A stretch of 64,000 nt of DNA from Lachnospiraceae bacterium (lineage in GTDB: Bacteria > Bacillota > Clostridia > Lachnospirales > Lachnospiraceae). The notes below the pieces were generated by a model that was not told where the DNA came from, did no database searches, and saw nothing but the letters and a program-made list of their open reading frames with translations. The stretch covers positions 311,528-375,527 of the forward strand of contig JAAUZD010000023.1 of the NCBI GenBank assembly GCA_014804785.1. The letters are read 5' to 3'. Of the stretch, positions 41,760-48,487 are shown piece by piece (positions within the stretch are counted from its first letter, which is position 1; every line of letters starts with the position of its first letter). The translations under genes and the position numbers were made by a program.

Positions 41760-42008
41760 TTATGCGAATAGCTTTTCAAGTTCTTCCCTTTTGGTCTTAA
41801 TCATAGCTTTCGCCGTTTCAAAATCAATCTGTCCGCTTGTGATTTTTACGATCTCATTTGCAGCTTTCATATAAAGATTATATTCTGCTTCATATGCCCG
41901 ATCGAAGGCTTCTTCTTTTTCGATATTTTCCGGATCCGCTTCGTATGCCTGATCTGCTTCGTCTGCTGCCTTCTCTGCTATTGCAAGTCTTTTCAATAAT
42001 TCTTTCAT
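41760..42008 (-). CDS. Small acidic helical phage protein
   Basis: 82 residues, strongly helical (RLAIAEKAADEADQAYEADPENIEKEE). It follows the promoter-operator module at 42043 and uses the leader GGAATTTAACC ahead of ATG. No family recognised. Confidence 0.55.
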   Translation of the reverse strand: MKELLKRLAIAEKAADEADQAYEADPENIEKEEAFDRAYEAEYNLYMKAANEIVKITSGQIDFETAKAMIKTKREELEKLFA

Positions 42009-42042
42009 GGTTAAATTCCCTCCTTTCCTTTACTGTAATTAT

Positions 42043-42088
42043 ATTATATCTCATATTGCGCAATATGTCAATAGATATTACGCAATAT
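42043..42088 (-). promoter_or_regulatory. Promoter-operator module 1
   Basis: TTGACA (42066-42071), 17-bp spacer, TATAAT (42043-42048). The palindrome ATATTGCGCAATAT (42053-42066) fills the spacer, and ATATTACGCAATAT (42075-42088) lies 22 bp upstream, centre to centre. A protein at the spacer site should block the polymerase. Almost identical modules are at 42702 and 43499. Confidence 0.85.
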
Positions 42089-42151
42089 TTTAAAAATATT
42101 TTTGCTCATATTGTGGCGCCGAAGCTTCCCCAATGCCCCGGCGCCTGCTGC

Positions 42152-42403
42152 CTATCCCTTCCGCAATTCTTCATAGATCTTCGGGCCTATCTCATTTGTA
42201 ACGGCTTCCCTTACGTCTTCATGTTCTAAAGCCATTTTGTAGAAGATCGCCCCGAAGAAGCTTTCCTTCCATGCCTGCCATTCTTCCGGCGTCAGGCCCT
42301 TTTCTACTGCTGCCGCCGCTGCCGCTTCGGTGATTGCCTGCGCCTGCGGATCCGTGTTTAAAAAGTTTGTAATTGCTTCGCCTATTGTCTTTGTGTTCAT
42401 CAT
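42152..42403 (-). CDS. Small phage protein, unknown function
   Basis: 83 residues, helical (AITEAAAAAAVEKGLTPEEWQAWKESFFG). It follows the AAGGAATTTAACC leader. A GCCGGGG/CCCCGGC hairpin (around 42424-42442) lies just upstream, ahead of its ribosome binding site. Confidence 0.55.
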   Translation of the reverse strand: MMNTKTIGEAITNFLNTDPQAQAITEAAAAAAVEKGLTPEEWQAWKESFFGAIFYKMALEHEDVREAVTNEIGPKIYEELRKG

Positions 42404-42449
42404 GGTTAAATTCCTTCCTTTCCGCCGGGGAAGTTCCCCGGCCTTTCCT

Positions 42450-42668
42450 TTATGCTATTTTATCATTGTCAGATTCAAAGAATATTCCTTCAAATTCGCA
42501 ATACTGATTTATACCGTTATCAACTATCTTGCAGCGCTTTGTCTTCTCATACTTCCCGCCCTTATGAATTGTGATTACAACGGTTTTTTCTGTTACCTTT
42601 TCTACATGATAGATTGCTTCCGTTTCCCCTAAGTATGTTCTATAAGTTCCGATTTCAAATTTCTTCAT
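42450..42668 (-). CDS. Small phage protein, paralogue of 42782-43090
   Basis: 72 residues from the ATG beginning MKKFEIGTYRTY. It shares with the 42782 protein an F-E-[IV]-G-x-Y start, the core TEKTVVITI / TEKTVTVE and KxxRCKI, so both come from one family with a small beta domain. I recall this kind of protein in many clostridial phages but know no function. Driven by module 2 at 42702. Confidence 0.6.
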   Translation of the reverse strand: MKKFEIGTYRTYLGETEAIYHVEKVTEKTVVITIHKGGKYEKTKRCKIVDNGINQYCEFEGIFFESDNDKIA

Positions 42669-42701
42669 TTTGTTTCCCCGCCTTTCCTTTACTGTAATTA
42701 T

Positions 42702-42747
42702 ATTATAACTCATATTGCGCAATATGTCAATACATATTACGCAATAT
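42702..42747 (-). promoter_or_regulatory. Promoter-operator module 2
   Basis: TTGACA (42725-42730), 17-bp spacer with ATATTGCGCAATAT (42712-42725), TATAAT (42702-42707); second site ATATTACGCAATAT (42734-42747). Perfect sigma-A consensus with the operator in the spacer. Confidence 0.85.
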
Positions 42748-42781
42748 TTTTAAATATTTTTTCTCATAACAAAAGCGGCTT

Positions 42782-43090
42782 TCATGCCGCTTTGTCGTCT
42801 GCGTCGAATACTGGACACATGGAATATTGACCGTATGGGAAGATAACTTCTTTCCCGTCTATCAGGTGAATTTTGCAGCGGCTTTGTTTGCCCTGCTTTT
42901 CAACTGTTACGGTTTTTTCAGTTCTCTTTATAATCTTTATTGTGAAGATACAATCATGATCGCATATACTCCGCGTCTGGTATGTCGCGCCGACTTCAAA
43001 ACGCTTCACTTTGTTTTCTGCCGCCTTCGCCGCTGCTTCTTCGCGGGCCTTCCTGATTGCTTCTTTTACTAATTCTTCATAATTTTTCAT
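42782..43090 (-). CDS. Small phage protein, paralogue of 42450-42668
   Basis: 102 residues. An N-terminal helix (to ~25) precedes the shared beta domain (RFEVGATYQTRSICDHDCIFTI; RTEKTVTVE; SRCKIH). Starts with AAGGAATTTAACC. No function known to me. A GGCGG-GGAA-CCGCC type hairpin separates it from the upstream gene. Confidence 0.6.
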   Translation of the reverse strand: MKNYEELVKEAIRKAREEAAAKAAENKVKRFEVGATYQTRSICDHDCIFTIKIIKRTEKTVTVEKQGKQSRCKIHLIDGKEVIFPYGQYSMCPVFDADDKAA

Positions 43091-43147
43091 GGTTAAATTC
43101 CTTCCTTTCTTTTATTCCGGGCGGGCGGTTCCCCGCCCTTCCGTCTT

Positions 43148-43456
43148 TTATGCTATTACTTTGTCGCTTTCTTCTTCTGCTTCCTGAAAGATTATTATTG
43201 CCTTGCTTTCTTCCTTCGTTCCGTATGCGTGCGGAAGGTTTATAAGTTCTATTTTGCAATTTCCGCACCATTCATTTCTAGCCACATCTTCTATTGAATT
43301 GAATGTTATTGTGTCGCCGCTTGTAATGTCTATTAGCTGTACTTCTTTAACCCCTTTATTTACATACGCTTCAATGATTGACAATTTCAATTCTGCGATC
43401 GTGAGTTCCCTTGTTTCTACCTTTCTTTCTCTGTAGCCTAAATATTTTAACTTCAT
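43148..43456 (-). CDS. Small phage protein, unknown function
   Basis: 102 residues, alpha/beta (YRERKVETRELTIAELKLSIIEAYVNKGVKEVQLIDI). First gene of the leftward block from the right prophage end, driven by module 3. Its leader contains AAGGCGGGGAA, complementary to the sRNA candidate's loop. No family recognised. Confidence 0.55.
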   Translation of the reverse strand: MKLKYLGYRERKVETRELTIAELKLSIIEAYVNKGVKEVQLIDITSGDTITFNSIEDVARNEWCGNCKIELINLPHAYGTKEESKAIIIFQEAEEESDKVIA

Positions 43457-43498
43457 TCTGTTTCCCCGCCTTTCTTTTATTTCCCTTTCGGTAATTAT

Positions 43499-43544
43499 AA
43501 TATATCACATATTGCGCAATATGTCAATACATATTACGCAATAT
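43499..43544 (-). promoter_or_regulatory. Promoter-operator module 3
   Basis: TTGACA (43522-43527), 17-bp spacer with ATATTGCGCAATAT (43509-43522), TATATT (43499-43504); second site ATATTACGCAATAT (43531-43544). Confidence 0.82.
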
Positions 43545-43571
43545 TTTAAAATATTTTTAGGCATAGAAAAA

Positions 43572-43607
43572 GCGCCAAAACACAAGCTTTTTCTTGCGTT
43601 CTGGCGC
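43572..43607 (-). terminator. Terminator at attR, blocks host transcription
   Basis: A 15-bp stem with two mismatches (GCGCC...GGCGC), 6-nt loop, then TTTTTC on the minus strand. It lies about 20 bp past the stump of host miaB. It should end transcripts from the host promoter and insulate the phage modules. Confidence 0.85.
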
Positions 43608-43615
43608 CTGCTGCC
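43607..43615 (+). repeat. Representative copy of the prophage 9-mer CCTGCTGCC (about 26 copies in total)
   Basis: By eye the 9-mer begins at 7607, 14128, 14164, 16897, 16905, 20816, 21773, 22472, 23851, 24869, 24890, 27223, 28826, 28855, 29104, 29492, 30693, 32443, 32806, 36578, 36599, 37065, 37518, 40784, 42144 and 43607. All are on the plus strand; I find none inverted and none in about 27 kb of host flank. They fall in all three reading frames and between genes. Confidence 0.8.
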
Positions 43616-43626
43616 GGGCGGCGCTT

Positions 43627-43794
43627 CTATATCCCGTGTACGGCGTTCATTTGACAGCCGAAGGTAGTCACACAGCAGGAGGGCTTACGTCCCAGATTGC
43701 GGGTTAGTTCTTCCACGTAAACGCAAGCCTTTTCCATGTATGTAATCTGACGTGCCGTTTCCTGCGGACCGGCATATCTTTCGGTAATTCTCAT
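43627..43794 (-). pseudogene. miaB: Host miaB 5' stump displaced by the prophage
   Basis: ATG at 43792-43794 after AGAGGTT, 55 codons then TAG. The peptide begins MRITERYAGPQETARQITYM and ends GCQMNAVHGI. Up to CQMNA it is a normal MiaB N-terminus; after that the frame enters phage sequence. Joined to the host part of the hybrid gene it would give a full-length MiaB. It starts 8 bp after the gene at 43803, so that gene and miaB were one operon before integration. Confidence 0.9.
43646..43656. other. attR core of the prophage
   Basis: TTCATTTGACA, identical to 6923-6933; it codes for Cys-Gln-Met-Asn on the minus strand in the miaB stump. Confidence 0.8.
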
Positions 43795-43802
43795 AAAAAC
43801 AA

Positions 43803-44546
43803 TCAACCTCTTTTCACTATACGATAGGTATACGCTTTTCCTCTGTTCTCACATCGTTCAATTATATGGAGATAATGTAAGATGTGGAGAACTTTTGCAG
43901 CAGTTTCTTTCCGTTCCTTCACAGCTTTCCCAAATTCCTGTACAGTGAATGGTTCCGAAAGCCCTGCCGGAATGAGCTGTGCATAATCCTTGACACTATC
44001 CAGTCTCACTTCGCCAAGAAGCGCTGTAGGAATTCTGTCGAAGCGCTGGGACCCTTTCTTTCTGTCCCGGCTCCATCCGTTAAGGAGCCTGTATTCTTCC
44101 AGTTCCAAAAGAGGGAAGCACAGGTGGAGATTTTCATCAGAAAGATACGGCTTTATTTTGTACAACTCATAAAAAGCTCTGTAAACAGAGCCCTTTACAT
44201 TACTTTTTCTTGGTTTGGAACATTCCCCGGTTTCCTCATCGATCCAGATCAAATATTTGATCTGCGGAACCGGATATACCAGGGTCACCGGATGCTCCGG
44301 TAGAAAGGAATCCAGTTTATTTCTCAGTTTGTTGAAATTTGAAGTCTGGATTTCAACGATTTCCTTGCCGTCATAAATATCTGCAACGTATCCGCCCACC
44401 CGGATTTCCTGCATGTCCTTATCAGGGGCATAATAATCCTTCAGTATGGCATGGACGGTTTTTTCCTGTAAAGTTCCTATGCCGCCTCGTGCTCTTTCCG
44501 TGCCTGCAACGCTATTTTTAATCTCTTCAAAACGCTTTGTATCCAT
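43803..44546 (-). CDS. Conserved host protein, possible nuclease-like fold
   Basis: 247 residues. The segment VGGYVADIYDGKEIVEIQTSNF near residues 45-67 has an Asp and Glu-x-Gln arrangement like PD-(D/E)xK nuclease-like proteins. The C-terminal part is helical and resembles a winged helix (EFGKAVKERKETAAKVLHILHYLHIIE). No named family. Its stop is 8 bp before the host miaB start, so it probably shared an operon with miaB-mutS-mutL-miaA. Confidence 0.6.
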   Translation of the reverse strand: MDTKRFEEIKNSVAGTERARGGIGTLQEKTVHAILKDYYAPDKDMQEIRVGGYVADIYDGKEIVEIQTSNFNKLRNKLDSFLPEHPVTLVYPVPQIKYLIWIDEETGECSKPRKSNVKGSVYRAFYELYKIKPYLSDENLHLCFPLLELEEYRLLNGWSRDRKKGSQRFDRIPTALLGEVRLDSVKDYAQLIPAGLSEPFTVQEFGKAVKERKETAAKVLHILHYLHIIERCENRGKAYTYRIVKRG

Positions 44547-44549
44547 GCC

Positions 44550-44987
44550 TTATTTTCTTTCCAGAAACAACTTTCTTGAAATGAAATTGTACACCATAAC
44601 GACTCCGGTAGCAACAAAAGTGCCAATGGGTACCATAAGAGAATCAGCGACGAGCCTCTGCAGCGTGGCATTGTTTTTGTAAATTACATCAATGCAGAGG
44701 AACATAACAATTTCATTAATAGCAAGACCAAATGCTGAAAGGATCAGGAAAACTATAAATTCCTTTTTCTGATCCATTTCCTTCTTTTTGGTAAAGACAA
44801 ATTTAATGCTCAAAAGGTAATTTACAACCGAAGAAATAACGAAACCAAGGAATTTGGAAAACAGATAGTGAACACCAAGCAGATTGGCAAATCCTGTGGT
44901 AATTCCAATATCAATAAAAAAACAAAACAGACCAACTATGCCGAATTTTATAATCTGATTCAATAAGTTTTTCATATTCATACCCAT
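44550..44987 (-). CDS. GtrA-like membrane protein
   Basis: 145 residues with four hydrophobic helices (about 13-35, 42-64, 78-100, 113-135). The pattern FGIVGLFCFFIDIGITTGFAN, then SVVNYLLSIKFVF and TGVVMVYNFISRKLFL, is typical of GtrA-like proteins, associated with moving polyprenyl-linked sugars across the membrane. The start is the ATG at 44985-44987 after GGGAAAG; an ATG two codons on is possible. Confidence 0.85.
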   Translation of the reverse strand: MGMNMKNLLNQIIKFGIVGLFCFFIDIGITTGFANLLGVHYLFSKFLGFVISSVVNYLLSIKFVFTKKKEMDQKKEFIVFLILSAFGLAINEIVMFLCIDVIYKNNATLQRLVADSLMVPIGTFVATGVVMVYNFISRKLFLERK

Positions 44988-45112
44988 GTCTTTCCCGCAT
45001 AGGTTTTTAAACCTAAATACGTTTTGTCTGCATATAAAAATAAGAATGTCATGCATACATAGGCTATTATAACATGACATTCTTATTTTTACATATTAAA
45101 TTTTAATAATTT

Positions 45113-45403
45113 CTAATTTTGTGATTCATCACATCCGCAGCCTGCGCTCTGGTTAAACACAAAGGGACGCTGCTCAAAACGGGGTTCAGCACGGAACTCG
45201 TTTCTACATCCGCAGTCGCTATCATCCTGACGTTCATTCCCGCGTCCGCTGCCTGCACTTCCGCATCCGCATCCGTCATTTGAATTGCTGCGCTCTCTGC
45301 CGCTGTTTCCGTCACGTCTTCCACCGCAGCCGCATCCGCTGTCAGAACAACTTCCGTTATTTCTGCAGCTTAATAGTAATAATACCCAAATCAGACAATT
45401 CAT
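45113..45403 (-). CDS. Cysteine- and glycine-rich small exported protein
   Basis: 96 residues. A short N-terminal hydrophobic stretch (LIWVLLLLSC) is followed by a Gly/Asn/Arg/Cys-rich region with repeated CGCG clusters. Cysteines could bind metal or cross-link in the spore or cell surface. Strong AAAAAGGAG ribosome binding site. Similar proteins occur in Lachnospiraceae but the function is unknown to me. Confidence 0.6.
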   Translation of the reverse strand: MNCLIWVLLLLSCRNNGSCSDSGCGCGGRRDGNSGRERSNSNDGCGCGSAGSGRGNERQDDSDCGCRNEFRAEPRFEQRPFVFNQSAGCGCDESQN

Positions 45404-45470
45404 GTTTTATCACTCCTTTTTCATATGCTTTATCATATGCAGAAGTGATTAAGATGGTGAAATTCTGATA

Positions 45471-46007
45471 TCAGGATTTATGTAAAAGCTTTTTCCTGAT
45501 ATAGGCAAAGGTGTAATCCTCCCCCTTCACGGAGAGCATGCGGAGCAGTTTTTCCAAAAGTTTTTTGGTCTCAGGGTGAAGCGGCACCTTATCTCTCCCT
45601 ATTGCATAATACTCCCACGGAGAGGAATCTGTATACCGTTCCTTATTATAGACTTTTGACGCTGCAATCCGATCCATCAACATTTCTATTACATATTTTA
45701 CCGGCATTGGAGCAGGAGCCATGACGCCTGCGATATCCCGGGTACTGTAATCAATCCAATATTCATAGTGATGTTTGTTCCGCCCCTTATGGTGAAGCCA
45801 TGCAGAAGAATATCCAATATCTTCCCGTTCTGCATTATTAGGGCTCCTGTTGCCCTGATAATATTTCGCACCTACAAGGAACTCGCTGAGGCTGTATTTC
45901 GATAAATCATGAAGAAGTCCCTGCTTATACAATCCCACTTTAAAACAGCCCTTCATCACCAGATACTTATGATAAGTTATGGTCTTAAAATGTTTCCATG
46001 CTTTCAT
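45471..46007 (-). CDS. DUF5662 family protein
   Basis: 178 residues from the ATG beginning MKAWKHFKTITYHKYLVM, overlapping the stop of the GH13-like gene (ATGA). Contains GLLHDLSKYSLSEF and HHKGRNKHHYEYW, a His/Asp pattern like a metal-binding HD-type helical protein. Function unknown. Confidence 0.75.
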   Translation of the reverse strand: MKAWKHFKTITYHKYLVMKGCFKVGLYKQGLLHDLSKYSLSEFLVGAKYYQGNRSPNNAEREDIGYSSAWLHHKGRNKHHYEYWIDYSTRDIAGVMAPAPMPVKYVIEMLMDRIAASKVYNKERYTDSSPWEYYAIGRDKVPLHPETKKLLEKLLRMLSVKGEDYTFAYIRKKLLHKS

Positions 46008-47965
46008 GTTTTCGGTTGTCTTTCCTTCTTCTTTACAGTTGTTTTTTTCTTTTTGCCGGATGCAGGTGCACATTTTTGGGTCATAAAGACCGCGATGCTT
46101 CTGCTGTTTACCGTGACAACTGAATGTTCATCCGCTGCCATGTCGCTTTGTGCCGTAAACGTCTCCGTGGGAAGCGAGGTATCTGATAATTTAATCCATT
46201 TCTCACCATTAGAGAACTTTGGAAGAGCCAGTTTATGAGGCTCCCAATGCATATTATAAGCAATGTAAAAGGATGCGTCTTCCCTATCCGGCGCATAACG
46301 CCCATTTAAGACAATGCCAATCATCCTGCCAATATAACTTAAATCCGGTCTCCATGCCTCCGAGCCATGATAAGAAAGATCCGGATAGCCCAGCCCCTTA
46401 TAATCCATCACCCGCAATTCTTCCTTCAAATGCAGAATGGAATGCTCTTTGCGAAGTCTTATGAGAAATTTAGCATACTCAAGTATTTCCCTTGAAAAGA
46501 GATTATTTTTCCAATTGACCCATCCGGTCTCATTATCCTGGCAATAGCAATTATTGTTTCCTCCGCGGGAAGAAGCAAATTCATCGCCGCTGAAAAGAAA
46601 AGGAATTCCTTGAGAAAGGAATACAAAGGACAATGCATTTTTTATCTGTTTAAGGCGCAGATCCATGACAGACTTTCTGCGGGTCTCACCTTCAATACCG
46701 CAGTTCCATGTCAGATTCACGTCAAGTCCGTCGCGGTTGTTTTCTCCGTTTGCTTCATTGTGTTTTCTTTCATAAGAAACACAATCATACAGCGAAAAAC
46801 CGTCATAATCTGCCAGATAGTTGATGACGCTGTACTGTGCCGGATTGTGGCGCTGATAAAAGGTTGCCTGATTCAGCAAGCCTTCATCGCCCTTAAGAAA
46901 ACGTCTGATATCATACCGATAATTTCCGTTGTCCGAAATAAAGTTTTTAAAAACCGGATTAGTAATCACAGAAAGATCTTCTGATGGCAGGTAATTGCAC
47001 CAGATTTTTGTATTTTTCAGAATCGGTTCTTCTGCAAGGAGACGGAATGGAATGTGGAATCCGCTGACCCGCACACCGTCAATGTGATATTCCATAACCC
47101 AGTACTTTATCACGTCCAGCATATAAAGCTGCCGTATTTCCGGCGGGAAATAGAATTGCATCATGACTTCTATTCCGTTTTTGTGCAGTTCCCTGACAAG
47201 TTCTTTAAAAGAAAGATCAGGTAATTTAGATGCACTGTAAGCGGCTTTAGGGGCAAAATAAAACCCGTTCTGGAATCCCCAGCAATTTAAATGTACATTA
47301 TCCGTTTTTAATGCAGGTGCAGGAATAGCTTCCCTGATTGGCGGAACTGCCGTACGCGCAGCCGATTTTTCAGGAAATGATTTGTGATAATAATTTTCCT
47401 GCAAAATGCACTCATCGTACTCATAGCATGGCATCAGTTCAATTCCTGTTATTCCCAACTCTTTTAAATAAGGGATCTTCTCAATGATGCCTTCAAAGGT
47501 TCCCTTATTCTTGACGCCGGAGCTTTTGTGCATGGTAAATGCACGTACATTCAGTCCATACAGGATGCTGTCTTCCGGCGGTGTCATAAGCGGCATATCC
47601 CCCTGCCAATCAAATACATGGTGCGTCAAAGCACCGTATGTTTTGCGTTTTTTTGTTTTCCCCGCTCCCCACTTTTCCAGTCCGCGAACTTCACGCGCAT
47701 AAGGATCCGTTATAATATGATCATCTATATAATAATTGTATGTATATGTCTCAATACCTTCCCCTTCTATCTGAAGACCATAAAGGGTTCCGCTTTTTCC
47801 TTCTTTTTTAAAAGGAATTCGCCTTGCGGATCCCTTTTTATCATATAAAACAACACCGCATTCCTTATCTGTGAGTAAGTACGCCGCAAACTTCACACTG
47901 CTTTCTGCAAAAAATACGCCCTGCCTGTCCGGTTTAAAATATGTTATGATTAAATCTGATTTCAT
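46004..47965 (-). CDS. GH13 debranching-enzyme-like protein lacking catalytic residues
   Basis: 653 residues with the GlgX/pullulanase-like plan: N-terminal carbohydrate-binding beta domain (about 1-115), a GH13 barrel (about 130-530) and a C-terminal beta domain. Clear family patterns are NRDGLDVNLTWNCGIEGETRR and LSQGIPFLFSGDEF. Key residues are changed: region II reads DGVRVSG, with Ser301 in place of the nucleophile Asp; no acid/base Glu is seen at region III near 318-325; and region IV has YDGF in place of HDGF. It is probably inactive as a hydrolase, perhaps a glycogen-binding or scaffold protein. It ends in a Lys-rich tail. Confidence 0.8.
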   Translation of the reverse strand: MKSDLIITYFKPDRQGVFFAESSVKFAAYLLTDKECGVVLYDKKGSARRIPFKKEGKSGTLYGLQIEGEGIETYTYNYYIDDHIITDPYAREVRGLEKWGAGKTKKRKTYGALTHHVFDWQGDMPLMTPPEDSILYGLNVRAFTMHKSSGVKNKGTFEGIIEKIPYLKELGITGIELMPCYEYDECILQENYYHKSFPEKSAARTAVPPIREAIPAPALKTDNVHLNCWGFQNGFYFAPKAAYSASKLPDLSFKELVRELHKNGIEVMMQFYFPPEIRQLYMLDVIKYWVMEYHIDGVRVSGFHIPFRLLAEEPILKNTKIWCNYLPSEDLSVITNPVFKNFISDNGNYRYDIRRFLKGDEGLLNQATFYQRHNPAQYSVINYLADYDGFSLYDCVSYERKHNEANGENNRDGLDVNLTWNCGIEGETRRKSVMDLRLKQIKNALSFVFLSQGIPFLFSGDEFASSRGGNNNCYCQDNETGWVNWKNNLFSREILEYAKFLIRLRKEHSILHLKEELRVMDYKGLGYPDLSYHGSEAWRPDLSYIGRMIGIVLNGRYAPDREDASFYIAYNMHWEPHKLALPKFSNGEKWIKLSDTSLPTETFTAQSDMAADEHSVVTVNSRSIAVFMTQKCAPASGKKKKTTVKKKERQPKT

Positions 47966-48053
47966 GCATCCTCCAGTAAAAGTAGTAAAAAATTTTGCTC
48001 ACTTTATATCATAGCATAAATTTAGAACGCTGTGCAAAAAAAATAAGCTTCCC

Positions 48054-48082
48054 TTGCATAGTTGCCGCCTGAATAGTAAAAT
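48054..48082 (+). promoter_or_regulatory. Promoter of the DUF1292 gene
   Basis: TTGCAT (48054-48059), 17-bp spacer, TAAAAT (48077-48082), about 45 bp before the ATG at 48128. It lies in the 162-bp gap between divergent genes. Confidence 0.65.
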
Positions 48083-48127
48083 AAAGGCAGACAATAGGAA
48101 TTTATATCAAACTATAAAGGAGAGATT

Positions 48128-48487
48128 ATGAACAAGAATCAGCAATCAGACAGTTCCAACAATCATATGCCTGGTCAGATGGAAAATCCCGAAGAAGAAA
48201 TGACCGTTACCCTTGATCTTATGGACGGTACTTCTGTCACCTGTGCAATCGTCACCATACTTGCCGTGAAAGAGCAGAATTATATTGTCCTGCTTCCTCT
48301 GGATGAGGACGGAGAAAATTGCGACGGCGAAGTATGGTTTTACCGTTATCACGAAAACGAGGCGGATCCTAACGAGGAACCGGAATTAGAATACATTGAA
48401 GATGATGAGGAATACGAAATTGTATCGGATGCTTTTGACGAATATCTTGATAATGTAGAATTTGATGAAATTATGGGGAAGGAATGA
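48128..48487 (+). CDS. DUF1292 family protein
   Basis: 119 residues, very acidic. The pattern VTLDLMDGTSVTCAIVTILAVKEQNYIVLLPL and the acidic YEIVSDAFDEYLDN end fit the DUF1292/YrzB family of Firmicutes. An AAAGGAGAG ribosome binding site. Its 3' end overlaps the convergent helicase gene by 17 nt. Function unknown. Confidence 0.85.
   Translation: MNKNQQSDSSNNHMPGQMENPEEEMTVTLDLMDGTSVTCAIVTILAVKEQNYIVLLPLDEDGENCDGEVWFYRYHENEADPNEEPELEYIEDDEEYEIVSDAFDEYLDNVEFDEIMGKE

Larger units (their letters stand above)
6934..43645. mobile_element. Complete HK97-type siphovirus prophage with serine integrase, inserted in miaB
   Basis: About 36.7 kb bounded by the shared miaB core. It holds all expected modules: integrase, repressor switch, replication and modification genes, terminase, head, tail, DGR, holin and endolysin. 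No structural gene looks broken, so it may be inducible. Boundaries rest on the split miaB: host 5' stump on the right, hybrid miaB on the left. The phage supplies a replacement promoter and N-terminus for miaB. Confidence 0.93.

Noticed and set aside
43607..43615. The 9-mer as a Chi site of the host
   Set aside because: A host Chi should also be frequent in the host flanks; I saw none in about 27 kb. A phage-specific role fits better.
6923..43656. Integration at a tRNA gene
   Set aside because: No tRNA gene is visible at either end; the shared core lies in miaB coding sequence.
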